From Bacteroidales bacterium 45-6 (GTDB lineage Bacteria > Bacteroidota > Bacteroidia > Bacteroidales > Dysgonomonadaceae): 5,810 bases of DNA. Of the stretch, positions 1-5,810 are shown piece by piece. Under the pieces are notes generated by a model. It did no database searches and was not told the DNA's origin. It saw nothing but the letters and a program-made list of their open reading frames with translations. The stretch lies in NCBI GenBank assembly GCA_001897035.1, contig MKRS01000652.1, positions 1 through 5,810 of the forward strand, given 5' to 3'. How positions within the stretch are numbered: the stretch's first letter is position 1; the number at the start of each line of letters is the position of its first letter. Position numbers and translations under genes: made by a program.

Positions 1-2650
1 AGCGTCCGCCAACGACTTGAATTTCCTTGCCGGAAGAATAGACAAGATGACCGTATTGGCTCACGCCTTCCAAAACCACACCATATATTGAAGGGGTGTC
101 GGCTGCGTAGAAACTGACGCGCGCCATGCCGTCGTCCCCTACATGAATGTCGGGATTCCAATAAATGGTGGATCGCAAATCGGATTTTCCGTTGTTCTTT
201 TGCTCGTCGGTTTCATACACGGGCGAATAAAAGCTGACCGCCTGCTGATAGCCCGCCGCCTTCATAACGCTGATGTTTGCGTTGATCTTGTTGGTTTGCA
301 CAAATCCCTTTTTGGTATTTATCACGATAGCACCGTTCGATCCACGGGAACCGAAAAGAGCGCCCATGGAAGTTCCTGGAGTGACGAACGCCTCCTGGAT
401 GTCGTCCACCATGAGCAAGTCGTAGTCAAAATCATCCCTGGGTACATTGTCCAAAAGCAACATGGGTGGGTTTCCCCGGTAAGAAACCTCGGTACCCATG
501 ACCCTTACGCCGGGAATCCTTCTGAGCAGGTCATAGACACTCTGGAGTTTCCATTTTTCAATATCATCGGCTGTCACCACGGACGAGGAGGAGATGGAAT
601 AAAACGGGGAGCTCGTCGGCTGCTTGTACCTTCTCTTGCCCACAATTTCCACATCGGACAAGTTGACCACACGGATGCCGTTTTCCATGGTGTATCTCTT
701 GTTCAATTTTGCCAGATAAGGAGCTTGCAATTCTGTTTTTTTCAATGACGGAAAAATTAGGCGAAGGGTTTCGGGCGGATAATTGCGCAAGGTATCAACC
801 TCGATAAAAGCCCTGCGCGAACCTTTGGCAGCCAACGCCTGGATGATGTACTTCGTGCTGTCGGGATATTCCAATCCAGTAAACGAAAAATTGCCCTTCT
901 GGTCTGCCTTTGTGTAGGAAGTCCCGATGAGGGAATCCCTGACAGCAAGCAGCGAGATATTCCCATTTTTCAGGGAAGTGAACACCCCATCCGCTTTTCC
1001 CGAAACGACTTCGCTCAATTCCACAGGATACTGGATTTTCCGTGTAATCTCCCCTTTCATCATCGCCGGGAGGTCGTACCTGCGCCAGCCTTGGGTCATC
1101 ATCAACGCATCCAGCGCAAGCGCCGCCCTCTTGCTGTCCTTTTGGAGGTAGCTCATGGGGGATTCGATGTAGCCCTTGAGCTCGGATGCGAGCAGGAGTG
1201 TGGAAACAATCGTGGAGCAAGTGTCGATGCTCACGTCAGTCTTGTCCACAACGGCCAAGGAAACATTCCCGGCGACAGGTACTTTGTTTCTGTCGGTCAG
1301 CTTGATTGCAAGCTCTATTTTTTCGCGGGGCTTGTAGGTTGACTTCTCCGCTGCCACTTCCGTGACGGCCACCGAACTGTTTTGCGAAGAAAAGACCAGC
1401 CTTTCGCTCAAGATATTGCCATCCGTGTCAACCAGCATGAAATGGATGATGCCATCGGGGAAAAAATCTTTTTCAAAAAGTACGTAATTACGCTGCACAT
1501 CCCAAGGTTCGGCATACAGCACGGCGCCCCGGATCTGCGCCACTAATTGCAACTGCGGAGAAGGCTGGAAATTGGGCGACTGCGAGAGCGACACCCGCAA
1601 GCCGTCGTTGCTCCACATGGCTTTCAAGGCGACGGTGCTGTCGGCTGGAAGCGGCAAGTCGAACCTTTGCGAAACGTTTTGCTTGTTGGTGCACACCGCA
1701 TAATATTTGCGGCCGGGAGAATAATACATCCTGAAACTACCCATTCCCAAGTGCAAACTTTCGAACGAGGTCAAAGCAACATCCTGGTCGTCATACACCT
1801 GACCAGTAACCTCTTCGGACAATCCGTCGGCGTTGATCGATTTGAACGCCATCATCACGTCGGCAGAAACCGGCGCCTGCCCTCCTTCGGGAAAGAAAGA
1901 GACATGAAATGCCTTGTCCATCGACGGAATAGCGAAATAGCAGCTGTATTGCCGCCCCTCGTAAGTCATGCGCAACAGGAAAGATTTTTTCCCTGCAAGT
2001 TGAGAGTCCTTCCACTTCCAATGCACCACGCCATTCTTCTTGGGATCTGCTTCCCCGTCCCGGAAATTGCCGTCACCCAAGGAAATGCTGCACAACCCGG
2101 GAGACACCGGCACGCTGTCCTTCGTTGAAAAGGCCGACAGGTCGATGTCCATTTCCCCTTTGTCGTTGCTCCGATAGAAACGGAGCGAAGGGGTAATCTT
2201 CTCGGACAAAGGGTCAAGGACATACACCGCCTTCCGGAAAAAGTAAGCTTCTCCTTGGTTTCGCATATACTTCGTGTAAGCTCTCAGTGTGTAATTTCCT
2301 TCGGGCAGCCCTTCCCCCAACCGGAGGTGGCCGGGAAACCCTCCGAGGGAATCGGGTCTGAGCTTGATCCGCTCCACCACTCCGCCAAACGGATCAATCA
2401 GCTCCGCATACACGTAGCGGCTGGCATTGGCTTGCTTGTGGAAGATGGCATCCACCAGATGCGCCCTGAGCCAGAGGGTTTCGCCCGATAGATACGTGTT
2501 CCGATCCGTCTGCACGTAGATCTTTTCCTGCGGATAAACCGAAAGCTGCTCGTCGAACAGTTTCCGGATCGAATCGGTACCAACTTTTTGCGCTTTCAAG
2601 CCGAAGCCGAAGGCTGAAAGGAGGAGCAAGAGGATGTTTATCTTTTTCAT
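1..2650 (-). CDS. Secreted macroglobulin-like protein with carboxypeptidase-regulatory-like and TonB-receptor plug domains, no barrel; 3' end cut by window edge
   Basis: One uninterrupted frame of 883 codons runs from ATG 2650 to the window edge without a stop. Residues 1-20 form a signal peptide (MKKINILLLLLSAFGFGLKA, cleavage before Q21) with no lipobox cysteine. An MG2-like macroglobulin domain spans about 43-145 (KIYVQTDRNTYLSGETLWL). More macroglobulin-like domains follow: SFFPEGGQAPVSADVMMAFK near 251 and EKSTYKPREKIELAIKLTD near 435. The motif DALMMTQGWRRYDL is at about 514-527, and a carboxypeptidase-regulatory-like beta domain at about 545-620. A TonB-receptor plug domain covers about 664-785, with SVYDLLRRIPGVRV, PPMLLLDNVP and GSRGSNGAIVINTKKG. 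The visible C-terminus (IYWNPDIHVGDDGMARVSFY, about 829-848) resembles a beta domain of alpha-2-macroglobulins, not a 22-strand barrel. No CxEQ thioester motif is present. It probably acts in the periplasm or at the outer membrane; function is unknown. It lies downstream of a SusD-type operon, behind a terminator-like hairpin. Confidence 0.92.
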   Translation of the reverse strand, partial: MKKINILLLLLSAFGFGLKAQKVGTDSIRKLFDEQLSVYPQEKIYVQTDRNTYLSGETLWLRAHLVDAIFHKQANASRYVYAELIDPFGGVVERIKLRPDSLGGFPGHLRLGEGLPEGNYTLRAYTKYMRNQGEAYFFRKAVYVLDPLSEKITPSLRFYRSNDKGEMDIDLSAFSTKDSVPVSPGLCSISLGDGNFRDGEADPKKNGVVHWKWKDSQLAGKKSFLLRMTYEGRQYSCYFAIPSMDKAFHVSFFPEGGQAPVSADVMMAFKSINADGLSEEVTGQVYDDQDVALTSFESLHLGMGSFRMYYSPGRKYYAVCTNKQNVSQRFDLPLPADSTVALKAMWSNDGLRVSLSQSPNFQPSPQLQLVAQIRGAVLYAEPWDVQRNYVLFEKDFFPDGIIHFMLVDTDGNILSERLVFSSQNSSVAVTEVAAEKSTYKPREKIELAIKLTDRNKVPVAGNVSLAVVDKTDVSIDTCSTIVSTLLLASELKGYIESPMSYLQKDSKRAALALDALMMTQGWRRYDLPAMMKGEITRKIQYPVELSEVVSGKADGVFTSLKNGNISLLAVRDSLIGTSYTKADQKGNFSFTGLEYPDSTKYIIQALAAKGSRRAFIEVDTLRNYPPETLRLIFPSLKKTELQAPYLAKLNKRYTMENGIRVVNLSDVEIVGKRRYKQPTSSPFYSISSSSVVTADDIEKWKLQSVYDLLRRIPGVRVMGTEVSYRGNPPMLLLDNVPRDDFDYDLLMVDDIQEAFVTPGTSMGALFGSRGSNGAIVINTKKGFVQTNKINANISVMKAAGYQQAVSFYSPVYETDEQKNNGKSDLRSTIYWNPDIHVGDDGMARVSFYAADTPSIYGVVLEGVSQYGHLVYSSGKEIQVVGGR

Positions 2651-2711
2651 GTGATTAAACTTTTCTATATGGACTTGTGTGATTTGCTAAAAATCGGGTT
2701 CTATTACATCT
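2651..2711 (-). repeat. Intergenic leader repeat, copy 2 (upstream of the macroglobulin/plug gene)
   Basis: This is the shorter copy. The distal block at 2681-2711 and the start-codon-proximal block at 2648-2672 are separated by only 8 nt. On the minus strand the distal block reads AGATGTAATAGAACCCGATT and continues TTTAGCAAATC. The proximal block reads CCATATAGAAAAGTTTAATC just before CAC and the ATG. It lies between the terminator-like hairpin and the start of the large gene, so it forms most of that gene's 5' leader if transcription reads through or restarts here. No Shine-Dalgarno sequence and no convincing TAnnTTTG promoter box were found. Confidence 0.6.
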
Positions 2712-2729
2712 GGCAAATTGCTTTCCTAC

Positions 2730-2764
2730 AAAAAGATAGTAGGGCAAAATAAATTTGCCCTACT
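2730..2764 (-). terminator. Intrinsic-terminator-like hairpin after the DUF4361-type gene
   Basis: Read on the minus strand, AGTAGGGCAAA (2764-2754) and TTTGCCCTACT (2748-2738) form a perfect 11-bp stem around a 5-nt loop. ATC and then five T residues (2734-2730) follow. The hairpin starts 35 bp after the stop codon of the upstream lipoprotein gene and 87 bp before the next start codon. It probably ends or attenuates the susCD-type transcript, or protects its 3' end, leaving the macroglobulin/plug gene with lower or separate expression. The stem and T-run are directly visible; termination strength is inferred. Confidence 0.75.
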
Positions 2765-2799
2765 GCTTCTGTTTTGCGAAACACACATTCGCTTTGTTC

Positions 2800-3726
2800 C
2801 TATCTGCGATGATCTTCCAGCCAATCGTCAACTATCCGCTGTTCCTCGGTTGTTGCACGGGCTTTGTAGAGATAGCCCACCGTCTTGCGGGCGACCCCGT
2901 TGTCGTCAGTGAAGGTGTACCACAAGTCATACAGTTTCAGCTCAGGATAATATTTACCCCCTCCGCCAGTGATCTTGAACTTGTCCCAAGTGGCCACGGA
3001 CAGGCTTTTATCTGGGTTCACCGTGATCTTGAAGGTGTATCCCGGACGGTAGTCCACCTTGTCTCCCTGATTGAACTCGTTGTTGTAGTGATACATGCGC
3101 ACCGTGTTGCCGTTGTCGGTGGCCTTCAGGTTTCTTGCCATTTTATACACCAAGGTATCCTTCGGGTTGGATACGTTACGGATCACCCCCTGCATGTAGT
3201 AAAGGCCGGAATACTGGTTCACCATGTTGATCCTCACGAGGGCGATGGTGTCCTCCCTGTTGAGCGAAAAAGCAGAAGTAGAGGCCAGTTTCAAGGGCAA
3301 CATGTAGAGCGAGTCGCAGTGCATGGTGGCCGGCTTGATGTAGATGGGATATGTGTTGTACACCTGACCCGCTTTCACGGTGAGGTTATTCAACGGATAC
3401 GTATAGATGTCGTTGGCCAATTTCTGGTATTGAGTGACCAAAGCGGACAAGTTGCGGGTGTTGTAGGACTGAATCGCATTGGGGTCTTCGACCAAAGTCA
3501 CCGTCACGTCTTGCGAGGTGGGCTGAGATCCGCTCACCGCCACCGAAATGGAAATCGTGTCCTGGGCATCACCGATATTCAAATCCCGGTCTATCACTTT
3601 GTCTTTGGCCCCAACAATATACACTTTCTGGGGATACAGATCCTTTTCCAGCGGGGATTCCACATCGCACCTTGTTAGCAAAAGAGACGAGGAGGCGATC
3701 AAGAAAAATAATATGTTCTTTTTCAT
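2800..3726 (-). CDS. Surface lipoprotein with DUF1735 (BT_3987-like) N-terminal and DUF4361-like C-terminal domains, downstream of SusD
   Basis: This 308-residue protein begins MKKNILFFLIASSSLLLTRC, a lipoprotein signal peptide with the acylation cysteine at residue 20. Residues about 26-170 resemble the BT_3987-like / DUF1735 beta-sandwich: LYPQKVYIVGAKDKV near the start, then alternating beta-strands ending in EDTIALVRINMV. Residues about 172-308 (from YSGLYYMQGVIRNV) resemble DUF4361, which usually follows such a domain in proteins encoded after susD. The likely role, from context and family, is an accessory glycan-binding surface protein alongside SusC/SusD. The ATG at 3726 is chosen because it begins a canonical signal peptide; an in-frame ATG at 3819 would add 31 polar residues and bury it. 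The gene lies 124 bp downstream of susD on the same strand and ends in TAG just before a terminator-like hairpin. The lipobox is odd: arginine occupies the -1 position, where G, A or S is usual. Domain names are from pattern recognition, with moderate certainty. Confidence 0.88.
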   Translation of the reverse strand: MKKNILFFLIASSSLLLTRCDVESPLEKDLYPQKVYIVGAKDKVIDRDLNIGDAQDTISISVAVSGSQPTSQDVTVTLVEDPNAIQSYNTRNLSALVTQYQKLANDIYTYPLNNLTVKAGQVYNTYPIYIKPATMHCDSLYMLPLKLASTSAFSLNREDTIALVRINMVNQYSGLYYMQGVIRNVSNPKDTLVYKMARNLKATDNGNTVRMYHYNNEFNQGDKVDYRPGYTFKITVNPDKSLSVATWDKFKITGGGGKYYPELKLYDLWYTFTDDNGVARKTVGYLYKARATTEEQRIVDDWLEDHRR

Positions 3727-3821
3727 ACGATTAATTTTATCTATTTGGTAGTATGCAACGCCGCATGATGTTTTAATCATCTTCTTTGGTGATTTACTGA
3801 AAATCATGCTCTGTTTCATCT
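3727..3821 (-). repeat. Intergenic leader repeat, copy 1 (upstream of the DUF4361-type lipoprotein gene)
   Basis: The susD-to-lipoprotein spacer contains two blocks resembling those in the next spacer. The distal block at 3791-3821 matches 2681-2711 at 24 of 31 positions. The proximal block at 3724-3748 adjoins and includes the start codon, and matches 2648-2672 at 19 of 25. Between them lies about 42 nt in this copy, including a weak AT-rich dyad at 3765-3780. There is no Shine-Dalgarno sequence. The A/T-rich bases before the ATG suit Bacteroidota translation initiation. The function of the repeat is unknown. Confidence 0.6.
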
Positions 3822-3850
3822 TATATCAATATTTTCGTTTAGTAACTGAA

Positions 3851-5810
3851 TTACCATTCCGGGTTTTGAACCAGTTTGGCGTTTTTGTCAAGCACGCTTT
3901 GATCGATGGGGAAGAAATACATCTTGTTGCTCCACACACGTTTCATGGCAGTTTCAGTATTCCACACCCTCACCGAGTAGAACTTCTGGCGTTCAGCGGT
4001 TTTGGCAGTCACGTCAAGTCCTGTTACCGGTCTTCTGTAAGCCAAAGGCGCATCCTTCCAGCGACGGAGGTCGTAGTAGCGGTGGTCTTCATTGAAGAAC
4101 TCCACTTTCCATTCCTGCTTGATGATTTCGCGCATCTTGTCGCGGTCGGCTGCATCTGCCGTTGTAATTCCCGGCAAGCCAGCCCTATATCGTATCTGAT
4201 TGAAATAGAAAACGATCTGTGCCGGATCGCGGCTTACGGAAACACCTGCTCCGTCGGTGTAATCCTGGGTCATCTCGTTCATAGCCTCTACGTATCCCAA
4301 CAACACCTCAGCATACCGGAATATAGAATAATATTTTGTCTTAACCATTCCTTCCCACTGGATGTAATCTTCCTGATTCGCATATTTCCGGCAGGTGTAT
4401 CCTGTGCGGTTGTAGTCCGTGGTGCTACCGCGGGTATTGCCATCCACGTAATAGGTTGCCGACAGGTTTTTCACATCGGTGGCAGTTCCCCGGTAAGAGG
4501 TTGCAGGCCAAATACAATAATTAAAGCCGATGGATGCGTAGAAGCGGGGTTCGCGATTGTCGTGCATTTTGGCCCTGTCGGGCGACAAGATATAGTCTTC
4601 CGAGAAAGTGAGTCCCGTGCCAACTGCCTGCCATGATTTTTCGGCATCCGTAGCATCGCTGTACTGTCTTCCGTCGGCCATGCGGTATGCGTCAATCATG
4701 TCCTGAGTCACGCTGTAAGTGGTATTTCCCCCAAGCTTCGCCGGGAAATAAAAGCCGTTGTCCTGGGTAGCTCTGATAGAGAACAGGATCAACTCCTTGC
4801 TGTTTTCTGGCTGCACCGTTCCGTCGAATACCGACTTGTAGGATTTATACGGGTCGATATCCATTGCTCCGTAAGGGAAAGCCTTGGTCTTCAGGTTAGG
4901 GTCGTTCGTCTCCGGCAGAGGCAGGGTTCCCGATCCTTTGGAGGAAGTTATTTTATCCACCGTATTCAAGGCATACTTGTTCATGTCGATAATCTTCTTG
5001 AAAGCTGCCGCAGCCTTGCCCCAACGTGCAGGATCAGCAGTCTGGGAGATGAAATTCTTCCCGTCGGTACGCTTCCAGTCGGCATAGTAGGTGTTGCCGT
5101 TGAAAAGCGGGCTTGCCGAGTGTAATCTCAAGCGGGCCATGATAGCCAACGCCGCTCCCTTGGTGGGCATATACTGGAATGCGATCGGTCTATCGGTGGG
5201 CAGCATGTCGGCAGCTTGCTCCATGTCGGCGCAAATGTATTCCACACAATCGTCGTAAGTGGAACGTTCGAACGACACATTTGCCACGGATTCATCGGTG
5301 TCGAATGCCGTGTTGGGCAGGATAGGCACCGGGCCGTACAACTTGACAAGGCTGTAATAGAAGTAGGCACGGAGGAAATGAGCCAAGCCGGTGTAATCGC
5401 GGCGTTCGCCATCTGTCAGCTCCTTGTTTCCTTCAATCCGGCTGAGAATGATATTGGCCTTACGGATTCCCTTGTAATAATTCGGCCAAGGATTGACACC
5501 TGCCGTATTTCTGGGCGTGATGGCGTCTATCACCAACTTCGAGCCCGGATGGTTGTCATCGGGCCAGGGCTGTATCGCCTCATCTGCCCCCATACCGCTG
5601 GGAGACACGGTTTTAGCTTCTGCATACCAGTCGCCAATGTATTTGGATTCATCCGGCAAATAGGCTGCCGTTCCGTTGATATATTGCAATATCCTTGTTT
5701 TGCTGGCAAATATGGAGTCTATCGTCATCTTGTCATAGACATATTCGTCGATGTCGATGTATTTTTCGCACGAGGTAGATGCCAAGGCACAGACAAATAG
5801 CACCGCAAAA
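3851..5810 (-). CDS. SusD/RagB-family outer-membrane glycan-binding lipoprotein, 5' end cut by window edge
   Basis: SusD-family proteins are surface lipoproteins that bind glycan and cap the TonB-dependent transporter SusC. Numbering here is from the GTG at 5803. The signal peptide's hydrophobic end (FAVLFVCALASTSC) leads to a lipobox cysteine at residue 12, followed by an acidic stretch (EKYIDIDE) that suits surface export in Bacteroidota. The N-terminal TPR-like signature is at about 140-161 (GLAHFLRAYFYYSLVKLYGP, then VPIL). The C-terminal RagB/SusD block is at about 558-585 (WKVEFFNEDHRYYDLRRWKD), and the typical ending PIDQSVLDKNAKLVQNPEW stops at TAA 3851. The frame stays open upstream of 5803 to the window edge, so the true start lies just outside and the GTG is internal. 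At over 650 residues it is at the long end of the family. A SusC gene is expected immediately upstream. Family assignment is very secure; the ligand is unknown. Confidence 0.96.
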   Translation of the reverse strand, partial: FAVLFVCALASTSCEKYIDIDEYVYDKMTIDSIFASKTRILQYINGTAAYLPDESKYIGDWYAEAKTVSPSGMGADEAIQPWPDDNHPGSKLVIDAITPRNTAGVNPWPNYYKGIRKANIILSRIEGNKELTDGERRDYTGLAHFLRAYFYYSLVKLYGPVPILPNTAFDTDESVANVSFERSTYDDCVEYICADMEQAADMLPTDRPIAFQYMPTKGAALAIMARLRLHSASPLFNGNTYYADWKRTDGKNFISQTADPARWGKAAAAFKKIIDMNKYALNTVDKITSSKGSGTLPLPETNDPNLKTKAFPYGAMDIDPYKSYKSVFDGTVQPENSKELILFSIRATQDNGFYFPAKLGGNTTYSVTQDMIDAYRMADGRQYSDATDAEKSWQAVGTGLTFSEDYILSPDRAKMHDNREPRFYASIGFNYCIWPATSYRGTATDVKNLSATYYVDGNTRGSTTDYNRTGYTCRKYANQEDYIQWEGMVKTKYYSIFRYAEVLLGYVEAMNEMTQDYTDGAGVSVSRDPAQIVFYFNQIRYRAGLPGITTADAADRDKMREIIKQEWKVEFFNEDHRYYDLRRWKDAPLAYRRPVTGLDVTAKTAERQKFYSVRVWNTETAMKRVWSNKMYFFPIDQSVLDKNAKLVQNPEW

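Noticed and set aside
795..1220. Minus-strand 141-codon frame
   Set aside because: It lies in a different frame within the macroglobulin/plug gene, whose main frame is unbroken here and encodes the carboxypeptidase-regulatory-like domain and the TQGWRRYDL motif.
143..2128. Plus-strand frames at 143-748 and 1547-2128 (201 and 193 codons)
   Set aside because: Both lie opposite the macroglobulin/plug gene, whose minus-strand frame is continuous with recognisable domains throughout. They have no family resemblance or supporting start context.
2651..2737. Promoter for the macroglobulin/plug gene
   Set aside because: TTTG-containing stretches exist on the minus strand near 2716 and 2729, but none has the TA at the right distance for TAnnTTTG or a properly spaced partner box.
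2755..3678. 307-codon plus-strand open frame opposite the DUF4361-type gene
   Set aside because: It is antisense to a gene with clear lipoprotein and domain features. Its translation is rich in V, H, R and G with no recognisable motif, as expected from the complement of a real coding frame.
3765..3780. Dyad ATGAT / ATCAT in the spacer after susD, as a terminator
   Set aside because: It has only a 5-bp AT-rich stem and no T-run downstream on the minus strand. It is too weak to call, and the flanking genes look co-transcribed.
3727..3819. Alternative start of the DUF4361-type gene at ATG 3819
   Set aside because: It would place 31 polar residues before a canonical MKKN-type lipoprotein signal peptide and abolish export. 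The ATG lies within the repeated leader block.
3806..5800. Plus-strand frames at 3806-4636 and 5216-5800 (276 and 194 codons)
   Set aside because: They are antisense to the susD homologue, which shows family signatures from end to end.
5801..5803. GTG at 5803 as the susD start codon
   Set aside because: The frame remains open upstream to the window edge with hydrophobic residues (F, A), and starting at the GTG would remove the charged N-region of the signal peptide. The start must lie outside the window.

Overview
The window looks like part of a polysaccharide-utilisation-type locus from a member of the Bacteroidota, most likely the order Bacteroidales. Three things point there: a SusD/RagB-family outer-membrane lipoprotein, a lipoprotein of the DUF1735 / DUF4361 type that commonly follows SusD, and translation starts with A/T-rich leaders and no Shine-Dalgarno sequence. 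All genes lie on the minus strand, so the operon reads from high to low coordinates.

Layout in transcription order: (1) 5810-3851, a SusD homologue complete except for the first few codons of its signal peptide, which lie beyond the right edge; its SusC partner is expected further upstream, outside the window. (2) A 124-bp spacer, then 3726-2800, a 308-residue lipoprotein with a probable BT_3987-like (DUF1735) N-terminal domain and a DUF4361-like C-terminal domain. (3) A 147-bp spacer holding a strong intrinsic-terminator-like hairpin at 2738-2764. (4) 2650 to the left edge, a large secreted multidomain protein (883 codons visible, no stop reached) that joins alpha-2-macroglobulin-like domains and a carboxypeptidase-regulatory-like domain to a TonB-receptor-type plug domain, with no beta-barrel. 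It is the largest coding sequence in the window.

The first two genes fit the usual Sus model: SusD and an accessory surface lipoprotein bind glycan at the cell surface for the unseen SusC transporter. The macroglobulin/plug protein is separated from them by the hairpin, so it is probably expressed at a lower level or independently. Its role is not established. The substrate cannot be inferred, because no glycoside hydrolase, lyase, sulfatase or regulator is present.

The most notable unexplained structure is a two-part, roughly 75%-identical leader sequence in both intergenic spacers, just upstream of genes 2 and 3, together with a second pairing scheme that competes with the terminator hairpin. 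I found no mobile element, CRISPR array, tRNA, rRNA or clear sigma-type promoter. The long plus-strand reading frames are antisense shadows of these genes.
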